A DNA stretch of 64,000 nucleotides. Source: Polytrichum commune. Its lineage: Eukaryota; Streptophyta; Polytrichopsida; Polytrichales; Polytrichaceae. Within the stretch, counting starts at the first letter, position 1, and every line of letters begins with the position of its first letter. The position numbers and the translations under genes were made by a program. Shown piece after piece: positions 11,083 through 22,126 of this stretch. Under the pieces are notes generated by a model. That model ran no database searches. It was not told where the DNA came from and saw only the letters and a program-made list of their open reading frames with translations. The stretch is taken from contig OX485804.1 in assembly GCA_950295325.1 (NCBI GenBank), forward strand, positions 67,494,033 through 67,558,032, given 5' to 3'.

Positions 11083-11407
11083 GGACCACTTCACACATGC
11101 ACCAAGGGTCATGACCATGTACTTGTGAGGACCCTTGATTCTCATAAAAAGGCCATACCATTGACATGGTCTATTAAAATTTGCGACATGCCTACCTCTT
11201 GGAGGTGGGCCATACGCAAATTCCAACAAACCATGAAACGTTATTTATAGTTTTCCATGTAGGAATCCACATAGACTTTTCATCCATGATAATTACTTTG
11301 AGATCTTCTAGTGTGAAGTGAACTTGAACAGTCTCCGCCTTTTCAACCAATGAGAGAGCTTAGAATGCAATGGTTACGGGCCTTCAGTCTCGTGTGTGAA
11401 GTGGCCC
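11083..11407 (+). mobile_element. Harbinger-like MITE family H2, copy 2
   Basis: A 325-bp element flanked by TAA on both sides (11080-11082, 11408-11410). Its ends are GGACCACTTCACACATG and the reverse complement of GGGCCACTTCACACACGAG. A 3-bp TAA/TTA duplication with G-rich termini is characteristic of PIF/Harbinger and Tourist-like MITEs. The right half (CATGTAGGAATCCACATAGA, then GTGTGAAGTGAACTTG) matches 31170-31642 and 60145-60623. No transposase is encoded. Confidence 0.75.
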
Positions 11408-11609
11408 TAAGTTAATCAAATCTCACTCATGCTTATTTGCTCACATGGTTCCTGGCCTGGCCAGCTACTAGCTGGCCTCTGAGTGAGAAAAGATTATGGC
11501 CTGCAACTTAAATGTTGTGAAGCAGGGAGTGTTTACACTACACATGGACGAATGAGGATTCAACTGCGGTTATGGTGCACTAGAATCTAGAGCTTCCATG
11601 TCTTGGGGT

Positions 11610-11880
11610 CATGGTACAAATGATCAGAGTTCGAGTGGATGGCAATTCCACGGTTTGCGGAGATTTTTGGGCATAAAAAGTCGATATCCTAGTTTTTTCC
11701 AAGTCCAATCGGTTACATGTTGGCATCTTTAGGTTTTTCTTTATTAAATTGGGGTATACTCTATTAATTTCCTCTAAATTGATCAGTAATTTTCCTGCAG
11801 TCTTAAACTTCAACATGATATTTCTCAAACTCAAGTGATCATCTATAGCTAACAACCATTTTCCCCCATTCATTGGCAAT
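11610..11880 (-). repeat. Arm of the AACCGGTT long-inverted-repeat family
   Basis: The minus strand reads as the left arm at 9996-10215, with a TTTGAGAAATA block, GACTGCAGGAAAATTACTG, a CCCCAATTTAATAAAG block and a GGACTTGG-like end, then the internal TATGCCCAAAAATCTCC. No partner arm lies nearby. This is a solo or truncated arm. Confidence 0.6.
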
Positions 11881-11921
11881 TCATATTGTTGTTGTGGAAT
11901 GTTGTAATTGTGATTAAGTTA

Positions 11922-12337
11922 GGGTGAGTTTTCATGTAGGCTGTTCACCCACAAGATTCTAGATAACAGTGGGTCGGAGGTGTTCGCATGTAATTAAGCA
12001 CAAGTTGTCATCCAACCACATTCTGGTACTTTGCTAGAATGTGGAGAGCAATGGACACGGGCCATCAAACTTTCATGTGTCCACTAAAAAATCTTTTAAC
12101 CTACAAGTGCCGATCACCAAAGGATTAAAACTTGTTAAAGACTCAAGAGAACCAATGTTAGTCTAAGACTCCATCCTCGGTAACCGGCAGGAGGAGGTTA
12201 GTAGGTGGGCCTGGATTTGAGTAGATGGGAGTTGGCACTTAGGAATCCTATCCCACCATATTCCTCTACATTTGGGTGGGTTTGTCCTCATTCACACTAG
12301 AATTTGGTGAGCAAGTGGCCTATATGGAAACTCGCCC
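11922..12337 (+). mobile_element. Harbinger-like MITE family H1, intact copy
   Basis: A 416-bp element with TTA on both sides (11919-11921, 12338-12340). It starts GGGTGAGTTTTCATGTAGGC and ends GGCCTATATGGAAACTCGCCC, imperfect inverted repeats of roughly 45 bp. There is no coding capacity. This single copy is the reference that shows the 398-bp array at 7589-9566 derives from a transposon. Confidence 0.8.
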
Positions 12338-12804
12338 TTAGAGCATCTCTACCCAAACCCTCCTGATCTATCCATGGGTATGGTTAGAATAAGGGCTTTT
12401 GGCAACCTAGGTGGCAAAGGTGACTCCAAGTTGGCATCGGTGTAAGACTGATTTTTTAGACCCTACATTAAAGTCACTTGTAAAGTACATCAAATAAAAC
12501 CATGGGTTTAGTCCCAACCTTGAGTTTATTCAAGTTTCTTAATGCTTAAATTACCATACACAAAGAGGGGTGTCAGGCTATTAAAAACCAGTTTTTTAGC
12601 TTGTCTTACTAGGATGGTTGGGCCAAGCTAGCTTTGCATAGGTTGATCAGGGATGTAAGACAATGGGTCCCATGCACATACCCTATTTTAGATCTTAAAA
12701 CTCTCTCAGAGTTTAAGAGATGGAAAGAGGAAGTCCCAAAAGTTTCACCCGACTTTTAGATAGGCTACTATGCATTGACTCTTGGAACTTAGTCAATAGC
12801 TCAC
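12338..12804. other. No recognised feature
   Basis: Nothing identifiable on either strand: no repeat copy and no open frame of note. Confidence 0.35.
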
Positions 12805-12840
12805 TACATCAATTTTTGAACAAAATGCCATGCAAATAAA
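12805..12840 (-). repeat. Possible terminal repeat of the Tc1-like element
   Basis: TA followed by CATCAATTTTTGAACAAAAT lies about 200 bp beyond the transposase stop codon, where the 3' end of a Tc1-like transposon is expected. No matching inverted copy was found on the other side of the pseudogene, so this is an inference. Confidence 0.25.
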
Positions 12841-13004
12841 GACAAGAACATGCAAACTTTCACATAACATGTAAGTTAATAGTCATGCTATAGTAGATCA
12901 TTTTCAAAGTCTTACATCTATTGCAAAACTACACATGGAGAAATAATGATTTGAAGATAACTATATAAATTGACTCAATCTTGTAACCTACATCTACCTA
13001 CAAA

Positions 13005-13735
13005 TCAATAATGTGTCCACCCTCCTTTAGAAGCTAAAACAACTTGGATACGATTGGGCATGCTATGATAGAATTCTTGACAATGCTCAAGAGTGATGGA
13101 ATGGAAAGAAGCTTGCACATGGTCCCAGTCAAAGCATTCCTTTGGTTGATGTTGGATATTCATTTGGTTTTCATTTCGCAAGTGCCTACACATGCTCAAT
13201 TGGATTTAGGTCAAGTGATTGAGAGGCCAAGTAAGTACATCAAAATTTTGCGTTGACAACCATTGCTTGACTAATTTTGAAGCATGTTTAGGATCATTAT
13301 TATGATGAAATAAGACATGAGAAAGGTTGAAACAATACCATTCAATTGTCTTCCTGACCCCATTTTGAAGAATGCCAAGATAAAAAGATTGTATCATCTT
13401 CCCATGTATCTTGCACATGTAACCCATGCCATAGGAAGTCATACAATCCCACGCAAAAATTGCACCACCTCCATGTTTAATTGTCTCACTCACGTGATAA
13501 GCTTGTTATTGAGATTCTCCATCCCTCACCCAATACCAAATGCGACCATGAGACTAAAATCGATTGATCTTAATGCTTAATCAAAGCATTCCTCATGTCT
13601 ACAACTATATCTAGTCCACCAACTATGATGGCTCTTACACACACTTGTCGTTGAGCAGGGGTGATGCTTCTTGGGCGCTTCCTCTTGAAGGCAAGAGTAT
13701 TACTCTAGTGGAAGTTGTACTTTGCATTGGTGAGG
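13005..13735 (-). pseudogene. Tc1-like DD34E transposase, degenerate
   Basis: The protein would have cut and pasted a Tc1 transposon at TA sites. Around 13573-13735 lie remnants of the DNA-binding region (KRPRSITPAQRQ, then GGLD and DMRNAL). After an apparent deletion the catalytic core follows: INRF, HGGGAIFAWDC, TIEWY, NNDPKH, WP, LDLNPIE, and the C-terminus MPNRIQVVLASKGGW. Exactly 34 residues separate the second catalytic position from the final Glu, the Tc1 DD34E spacing. Damage: the first Asp region is lost, the second Asp is Asn, there is a frameshift near 13200, a stop replaces the Trp after EHV, and another stop lies in INRF. By memory of the families, the MCKIHGKM and TIEWYCF blocks look more fungal or animal than plant, and plant relatives are usually DD39D mariner-like. 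Confidence 0.85.
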
Positions 13736-14255
13736 CAAGAGGATTTCATGGGGTCATTGTTTATTAAAATTTGGTTTCCCATCAGTGTGTATGTTTGACA
13801 AATTTCATTTGATGTTCAACCTTCATATCCAAAGTATCACATGACGTTCTCAAAAACAAGATGAATATCAATTGACATTTACCTTTTGCTTTTAAAATGT
13901 GACCTCAATGTCACACGCCTAGTAGTACGTGTCATTTCAATATCTAATGTGTCAATTGACGTGTGGTTTTCTTCTTCACAAGTCACATTACATGTCAAAT
14001 TCTAAATTGCATGTGTCAATTGACAATTTCTTTTGTGTGTGCAAGCTTTTGCATGTCAAATGTCAAAAACTTGCTAAAACTTTGTTGAAATACACATTGT
14101 TTCCCATTCTCTAGTGTTCTTGGGAAAAAGAAAAAAAATGCCCCCTCCCCTATTATGGAGGACAAAAGAAATTGTTCCTTTGGGGGCAACATGAGCACAC
14201 TTAGTGTTGGTGCTCTTAGAGCTAAGTACAAATGGCACTAGAAAAGTGCCTAAAG
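13736..14255. other. Unrecognised, with repeated GTCAATTGAC palindromes
   Basis: The palindrome GTCAATTGAC occurs at 13951-13960 and 14015-14024, and the 9-mer TCAATTGAC at 13868-13876. This stretch sits just upstream of the transposase relic and could include its degenerate 5' end, but I cannot show that. Confidence 0.35.
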
Positions 14256-14735
14256 AATAATAATAATAAACGCTTGTAGCCAGGTACTGGCATGACTGTG
14301 AGCCCGTTAGCCTAATGTTGATCAAGATTGTCCGTGATGCAGCATGAGGTGTTATGCCTCTTGGGAGGTGGGCTCAGGTGGTGTACAAATTATTCCAATT
14401 CATTAGGGTGGGGGACATGTGCTTGTTTGTTTTTAAGTTTCCTTTTGTTTAGGATAAGATATGTGAGGTATTTGATGACAATCTGGTGGATATTTTTCAT
14501 GAGGGTTTTGATGGCTGGTTTTGGGATTTTTAGGTTGCTAAGTTTGTTAATGGAGTGTTTGTGTATGGCGCCTCTTACTCCGGTTGTGATGATAATGAGG
14601 GGGTTGGTTTTCCATACATTGTTTTGTATGGTATTGATTAGGGGGTTGTATTTAGTGTGTTTATGTGTGAGGGCTTGATCGGGGTATCTGTCGTGACAGT
14701 ATGTAAATTCGATGAGTTGGGTTGAACTACATTGA
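14256..14735 (-). mobile_element. LINE with restriction-like endonuclease domain, 5'-truncated copy 1
   Basis: The minus strand encodes the C-terminal end of a non-LTR retrotransposon protein: QLIEFTYCHDRYP, then HTKY, a GVRGAIH-like block, ATL/TLMKNIHQ and the KYLTYLILNKRK block. The copy at 31960-32794 aligns over its whole length. The 3' untranslated part follows, with a hairpin at 14311-14349, and the copy ends in a (TTA)n tail (plus strand AAT repeats, 14256-14272). The 5' end is truncated near 14735 inside the endonuclease domain. The E-x-T and K-x-x-K-Y pattern fits PD-(D/E)XK-type nucleases of R2/NeSL-like LINEs (inference). No target duplication was found for this copy. Confidence 0.75.
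14311..14349 (-). other. LINE 3'-end RNA hairpin, copy 1
   Basis: On the minus strand CCTCATGCTG pairs with CAACATTAGG around a 19-nt loop region. Eight of ten pairs form. Compared with the hairpin at 32695-32733, two pairs have changed on both sides (C-G to T-A and A-T to G-C), as expected for a selected RNA fold. Confidence 0.55.
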
Positions 14736-15844
14736 TCTGGAGAGATAGCTAAGACGCGTGGCCATGTTATGGGCACTTCCAACTCCATAGACAATTCTTC
14801 TTGTTGGACTGAATCGGGGATTGTTTCATTTAGTTGACACTGATTATCATTTCAAATTTTACAATCGGAGTTACGATGCAAAAGTCATAAGAAATCAAAG
14901 AAAATCATTTCTCTTTCTCATAGAGCTCTCAAATAGGTCCTCCAAGTGTGCCAACGATTTGACCTAAAATGGTCATGTACTTGTACACAAAGTTCAATCT
15001 CATCGTAACTCGTGAGTACCAACAGGGCCATATACCACACACATATACATATATATGTGTGTGTGTCCAGTAGGAAGGGTGACGCATAAGGCACATGTAC
15101 CTTAGCTTACTGGTGACTGATCATCCAATGTGTTGATGAGTGACTTATGAGAACTTGAAGCCCACAATCTCATGTAGACGCGTTACTACTCTCCCAGTTG
15201 TACTGTAGGTTTTGATGGAGCCTACTGGGAGGAAGGAAAGGTTTGAAGGGTTTTTTGAGTGTCACAAGTGGCATTAGGATTTTCTTACAAAGCGCCGTAG
15301 GTGGCATATAAACGGGGCGGCATGTGGCTTCAAATGACGTGTCCCACCCGGGCCTGCAATTATCAGTCATCTAAAACATTGCCGAGTGGAAAGACCATAG
15401 GGTCTGGAAGTGTGAGGCACGACGTGTGATATTTTAGAAATTAGTAGATAGATTGAAGCCTGTAAAGCCCACGAGTTAGCACTCGAAGGTTCCAAGTGGA
15501 GACCCGTCCTAAAACGGCTGCTAACAGCCGGCCCTCTGAGGTGGCAAGAGCTTATGGAACAAGCAACATGTGAAGTGAAGTAAAGGATGTGAAGGAAGTG
15601 AGTGAGTGAGTGAGCGAGCGAGCAAGTTCGTTAGATAGATAGAGAAGGTATGAACATGCAGAACCTCTTCGCCCTAGCTCCTTCCTTTCTTGGTCCTTTG
15701 AATAAGAAATATCACTCATTATTTTTCTCCTGAAGTTTCTTTCCTTTTGACAAGGACAGTGTTACGTGGCTCTCGAATCATAAAGTGCCCTTCCCTTGCT
15801 GCCTGAAGGGATGATTGCCACGTATCAAGTTGATGGGCGCACGA
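14736..15844. other. No recognised gene; simple repeats
   Basis: It contains an alternating ACACACATATACATATATATGTGTGTG stretch around 15037-15064 (partly palindromic) and GTGA/GCGA repeats at about 15598-15626. A GAATAAGAAAT polyadenylation-like signal near 15698 and a GC-richer block at 15480-15560 could be part of an old LTR, but no ends are identifiable. Confidence 0.3.
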
Positions 15845-16359
15845 CATTGCTTATGGTATTTAACGTCACTTGCGTCATACTGTCACTTACCCTAGTTTGA
15901 AGTGTATGTTAGGTTACATTGATGATTATCAAGTTTTTCATAAGTTTTTCATGACACTTGGTGTTCAAGTGGGCTTACTAATATTTGGCATGAGCATGTT
16001 CAATAATGTTATGAGATGCATGCTTGTGTCACACGACGGTATACAAATGACACTTGCCATTAGTATGTTCAAGAATATCGTCCTCTTGCATACTAAAATG
16101 TAAACACATGACACTTGCCATTAGTACGCTCGTATTTATCCTCCCCTTGCATACTAAAACACAAGACTATTATATAGTGTATCCCAACGTGCTACTCAAA
16201 ATGTGATAATGTGGATATTAATTCCACTTCAAGAAGTTATTAATGTTGATGAATGGAATCATATTGGCAACTAATGGGTATGGCACTTTGAGACCTCTAG
16301 GCATCTAGTTTAGGTCCTTCGCAAATAATGTACGTGACACTACATAGCATAAAACGGTG
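15845..16359 (-). mobile_element. MITE family A, full-length copy 1
   Basis: A 515-bp element matching the reverse complement of 27041-27560 along its length. The right terminus ends ATAGCATAAAACGGTG, followed by TA (16360-16361). The left terminus reads CATTGCTTATGGTATT with the flanking TA mutated to GA (15843-15844). It is non-coding; open frames inside are accidental. The subterminal GACACT repeats and TATTTAA/GTCAC blocks are shared with family B termini. Confidence 0.7.
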
Positions 16360-18165
16360 TACTAGGAAACGTGGTTCTAGAACACACTTCCCATTTTACA
16401 CATGCAATCACTAGCACATGACCACATTGACAAGAGTTGAGATTCTACTACAATCGTCATAAATTGCATTTGACTCTTGTCAATAGGGTTTTCAACATGA
16501 TTTGGTAACCATGCGTTCGCCCTCAATAAGGCAGGTGGGATCTTTTTGATTAATTTGAGAATGTCCCTTCTACAATATATTTCCCACCAAAAGTCATGAC
16601 TCTTGTAGGGTGGAAGAGCCCAAGCTATGGCCATCTCACAAACCCACGAATCAAATATGCAAGGCATTGGCGAAAAATGAAAAAATCGTTGCATATCAAT
16701 GGGGCTCAATTTTTTAAAGTATAGTCTTATTTAGTGTTTCGAAGTAAGAAAATTAATTTGAATTTTGTTGATTCCTTTTGAGAATAGATTAGGTTGATAT
16801 TACAAAATTACTACTCAAATATGTGAAACATTCCATGAATATGCACAATACTCCATAGTCCTCGTGAAAATGCCCTTTTTTTCTCAAGCACTTTGAAACA
16901 TCTATACAAGGACCCCCCCCCCCTTTTGCCATTGTGCACATGTTGCAACACTTGTCTTGTGTGAATCCTTGTGGTTGTGGTTGATGGTGGAGTCGGTCTT
17001 TTGAATCGCAATCCTTCATTGGTGTAGGTCTTGGGATTGGGAAGAAACCAACATGATTATTATCCTTGTGGCTTTGGATCGTAGTGTTGAGGCGATGGTC
17101 TCCTCAACTTTGTCCCCAAACTTTGGTCTTGAAGCTCTAAGTCTAATAGTGCCATGTGAGTATGAACAACCACCCAAGGGTGGTGAACCGGTGGTTGTGA
17201 TTAGAAAATAGAACCAAAGAAAGTAAACCACAATGACTAAGAGCATTCACGATGTTTGTGTAGAACTTGTTCAAATCCCACTGGTTTGTACACTCTCACA
17301 GTTGTTCTCCTAAAGTAGACCCACTTGTTTTCAAGTGAACATCCTAGCTTTAGCATGCCAATAGTACATCTTATCCCAACGTGGGTTTGGGAAATCTTCC
17401 TAATAATATGATGTGAAAGTTCAAACACCAACAAACACCCCAAACCTCTTCCCACACTAATGTCCATGTCACCCCTCTTTTCCAAGGAGGAATCCTCTCT
17501 AACCACTCGCATACAAAAGTCCCCTTTTGTGGTATGCGAGAACAATTGGTGCAGGTGAGATTATTACATCCCATGCCAGACAAAGAATATGGAGCATTGC
17601 CTATGTCTAAAAGTACCCTAAAATGTTAACTTAGCAACCATGGTTTCACACGTTACCCTCAATATGGGCTTGAGGTATCAATGGATGCCCAAATGTGGGT
17701 CATTTAACACCTTGAACACCAAGAAATACTTGCCACTATAAACACGATGTGCAAATCATAAACCCCAAACACAAAAAGATAAACAAGAGGGTTGATATAA
17801 TTGTGCAATCTCACATGGCTAGTTGTTGCTCCTGACTGATCAAAACCATGAATGAAGCACAAATTGATTATGGCTCACCAAATTAGTTGATCTTGTGGAA
17901 CGGCCCTTCCTCCCAAAGGAGAGCACATACACAATAGACTTAGAGTCGTCAACAACTTAGCATGTTTTGTACCTATCAAATGGTTATGAGGCTATCATCC
18001 AAATTTCTCTTTGGGGGCACAAAATTGACAGTACTCATAATAATATGAACACTTTATGCAAGAAGGATTTAATATCCTTGGAAGCAAGATCACCAACAAG
18101 TCAAAAAGGTCCGCATGCTCCCTCAACATTGTTATTATTGTTATCAATATATCAATATCAATTAG
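16360..18165. other. Unrecognised; clustered minus-strand open frames
   Basis: Several minus-strand frames of 60-110 codons lie here (16377-16709, 16789-17019, 17016-17246, 17237-17545). They are more numerous than elsewhere and could be fragments of one decayed gene, but I recognise no domain in any. A C12 tract lies at 16913-16924. Confidence 0.25.
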
Positions 18166-18358
18166 CACAACACTCGTAATTTTGATCATAACATTACTCA
18201 ACAACTTGGCCCCTCAAAATATAATAATCGGTTTTGGGAATTGAGTTTGAATCTAAGTCTCCCTACAAAGCTTTTTGAACATCCCACTATTATTTTCTAA
18301 AGACCCACAGTATGAAAACTACACGTTGAGTAATGTTATGATAATCAACAGTCGTGAG
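18166..18358. repeat. Small foldback unit
   Basis: CATAACATTACTCAAC (18187-18202) and its exact reverse complement (18325-18340) are the cores of imperfect 30-35-bp arms, the outer parts of which include ACTCGTAAT and CAGTCGTGAGT. The size and structure suit a MITE-like foldback. The ends are uncertain. Confidence 0.4.
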
Positions 18359-21300
18359 TATAATAGTTTTTACATTTGACAACTACGGATTGAGGGTACT
18401 CGCAGAAGTCAATTTCTTTCCTTTTACACCAAAAATGAATTGCTCATTACATGGCTTTCTTGAAATTCACAAACAAGTTATGAATTGAGGCCTTGCTATA
18501 TATGGATCACTTGTGTTACCTCCAAGTCCTTTATATCATGACAATAAAGCTTGACGATCGTGATGCCCACCTGATCCCAGGAGTTAAAAATCACACATGG
18601 TCTTCAAGAAAACCCCCTTCTAACTCCCTTTTTAGTTTGTCTTGAGCCTTAATGTATATATCTATAACCTCGTTATCCAAAAGTGTACTCTTCATGTCAC
18701 ACTTAGTCAAGTCCAAAATATCACATGAATCACTAACCCTAGAGCATGTGGGTGGTGGATGAGGAATAAGTAACAATGTCGTCTTCCTAAAGCTCTTCGG
18801 GTTGTGGTTCCAGAGGCTCAAAATCTACACTCTCTTAGACAATTGATAATTTCAAACGTGGCCATTTGGAAGCGCCAATGTTCTGAGTTGCTATGGGTAA
18901 ACTACAAATTAGGTTGGGTGATGTTAAGCCTCTCCATGTGAACCTTAATGTGACATTGATCCTCAAAATCCCAAAATTTAGAGGGAAAGTCTAGGGTTAT
19001 CACATCCTCTAGGCACACTCTTAAGCATGGCTAGAGGTTCATTCTAAATTCCATTAATAGGAACCAATATTACAAATTGAGCACTAGCATGTATGACAAC
19101 ATACAATTTCAATTTCAAAGCAATACTCATAGTACTTTAGGAGATAATGTGATATAATCGAAAGCTTGAACCTCGCCTACAAACCTTGTTTATGTGGTGC
19201 AGGGTCAACAATGTTTTCTTTACATTCATGATAAGAATATTTGAGAACAATGTAGGAAAACTACCCCAAACATGAACTAACCTCAAAATGCCTAAACCGT
19301 AAGTATGTCACAGCCCCTATCGTATGAACAACACAAACACAATTGTCCTACTACATCTCATACTACAAACATCCACAAAATGTTGAAAACACCCAAAGAC
19401 AAATGGGTTTAAAAGGGACACATGTTGGACCCTACACACCTCAAGCGCTTCAATGTGTGGCACCCAAAATGCCTTCAACACGCAACACCAAAGAACAATG
19501 AGCACAACACTCACAAGCCACAAAGTGCTTAGTTTACCCTAAATCTACTACGCTCAAGTAAACCCAACAACAACAACATTAGCAACCATACTTTTTGCAA
19601 GCATCAAACTCCTTCAAGCCTAGATCAACAATTGAGAGCACCAAACCCTAGCATCTTGCACCTGAAAGTTTGACTCATCCAACTTACATCCACTAGTGGG
19701 GATTAAAACTCATTATTCATCCATCGTGGAGCTAGCATTGCCAACATTGTGCTAGCATGTACCCCAAAACTTATTGAATCCCTATCTCATTATGCACTAT
19801 GCTATGGCATCTTTACCGCATCAATAACTAGGCATTTATTATATGCCCCTACCTTATTTATTTACTTAAACATCATGAATTAAATCTTTTAATTCATGAT
19901 GTTTGTTATTTTTATTTATTTTAGATCTTGGGATTAAACACCGCCCTATGTTTTAACTTACCTAGTTCTAATATGCTATGTGTAACCCCCAAGCGATCAA
20001 ATGAGGTCAATCTTTTACAGAGCCTTGGGATTTTTTTATATTTATATTTTTTAACAAATCTACTCCAAATTTTGGAGAATTAGGGTAGAGAATGTATAAA
20101 CTCTAGTGTTATATCAACAAATTCACTTGATATCTTGATACCTTCAAAAGTGGCTTGGCATAATTCATGTATTAATGAAGGTGCAACCATGACAAGCTGC
20201 ATGATGTTGTGATGCACACTATTGAAAACAATGGTGTGTCATGACATACGGACAAGATATTTGCATTGATTGCTTACGTATTTTACATCTTTCTATAAAT
20301 GCAAAAAATATCTTATGGGCCAAGAGGTTTAGTATGATACACATAGATGGCAACAGTAGTGCCCCCCCCCCCCACACACATATACACAAACACAAGATTA
20401 TTTGCATTGCTTCATTGTGATACACCATGTTTTGAACAAAGTTTTTTGTATTTAACATTGGTACAATTTATTTATTTTTGCAAGAAAAAGTATTATTTAG
20501 ATTTTATGATTATTGTGGTCTACATTAAATCTCAAATTTGAATACTTATAATTTAAATCAAATGTTGTAGTTGCTATATGTTGATTTTGGTTCAATAATC
20601 TTAGCACACAATGCTACTATGCTATGTGGCCCTATCATGGGCAAACTCAGCTCCAAATAATTTCCGAATTTTTGGATCACTTCGAATTTTGTTTCACATG
20701 GTTGCATGAATTACAAATAACATTTATGGTCATCTCAAATTTTAGGATCGAAGTGAGAAACAATAGTTGTAAGAGGTTGACGTAATGTGAATGTCCTCAC
20801 TACACCATGTCTCCATTGAATTAAATGGGTTTACTATTGTCATCATGCATGATAGTCTCGGAGACTAGCTTGGAGGTATGCGATAATTGTTTTTAAACAA
20901 ACAAACTGAAAAATCCTTGATTGGTACATATTGAACTAAGCAATTGCTGAAGAGTAACCAAATATAACCATTAGGGGGGGAGGAGACATAACGAGAGCCA
21001 AGGCAAATCAAGAAATGATGCCCATACATAGTCTAACCTTCCAAGTAACCACAAGATTCATTCGAGAAGCAATAAGACCATTAATACACCACACAAACTC
21101 ATACTTGTCAAAGAGGTCTTGATAATTAGTGTCTTTCAATTATTTGGAGAGAAAATAATAAGCTTGTTTACAACTAGGAACAATGGCATGCTCAAAAATT
21201 GCATAATAGGTTATTTGTAATGCTCTCATTGATTATCATAGGTTGGAATGAACTAGGATTTAAGTAAATTTGGATTTATGCATGACTTTTGGAAAATTCC

Positions 21301-22126
21301 AACCAGCACTATGACGTACACTAGATTGCAAAACTACAGAATTATGATGGTTGACAAACATGTAGTATAGACATTTCAAAATTCTACATCATAGGTCAAA
21401 ACGACTTGCCCGTAACCCTTATGTAGATGATGAGGTAGATGAGTGTAATGAGCTAGAAAACTAAATGACACTAGTTTATTATCATTAAGTTAGTTGTCAA
21501 TGCCATCCATGGTTGATTGGATTGCATTTGGATATGGCTATGGTTGGATTTGATTTAAATGGATTTATGGCTTTCTTTTTAGCTACCACAATTGGTGGAC
21601 ATTAATTTGTGTGAATCAATTTGTGTTCCATCTAGGCCTATGAATGTGATCATGTTCTCATGTTCACTTCTTACATAATTTTTAAAACTCTATTCCAAAC
21701 CCTCGTGGCACCTTTTGGATGTGGAATTTCAGAGTATAGTTAGCCATTTCCAGTATGATTTTGGGTTTTTTGGGGGGGTTAATTTGGAAAAATACAATTA
21801 TTTGTGCTAATATGCCATGGATGTAGGGTAGTAGTGGTAGTATTTCCAACTATTTTTTCTGTCTAATTGCTTTCATGTAACTGTTCACCACTCACATGAT
21901 ACCACTCCCCTCCCCCCCCCCCCCCCACACACACATGCCATACCGAAACCTTTAAAAAAACAAGAAATCACCTAGCCATGGAGCACTCCCACTATACGCT
22001 ACACCTTAGCTTGCAATACCCATACCCACACCTAGCCAAGCCCACAAACCCACCTGTACATAAACCAAAAACCTTAACTGAAAACCACAACAAGAGCACA
22101 CATTCAAACAAGCAAAAGTTTTAACT
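18359..22126. other. No recognised gene; isolated simple structures
   Basis: I see no transposon protein or repeat copy over this 3.7 kb. A perfect hairpin lies at 19868-19904. Cytosine runs lie at 20362-20373 (12) and 21912-21926 (15), each followed by CA repeats. Confidence 0.3.
19868..19904. repeat. Perfect 17-bp palindromic hairpin
   Basis: AAACATCATGAATTAAA and its exact reverse complement are separated by TCT. There is no associated gene. It may be a chance or cruciform-type palindrome, or a foldback remnant. Confidence 0.7.

Noticed and set aside
14328-14678. 116-codon plus-strand frame resembling a hydrophobic membrane protein
   Set aside because: It is the antisense shadow of the LINE protein encoded on the minus strand in the same interval.
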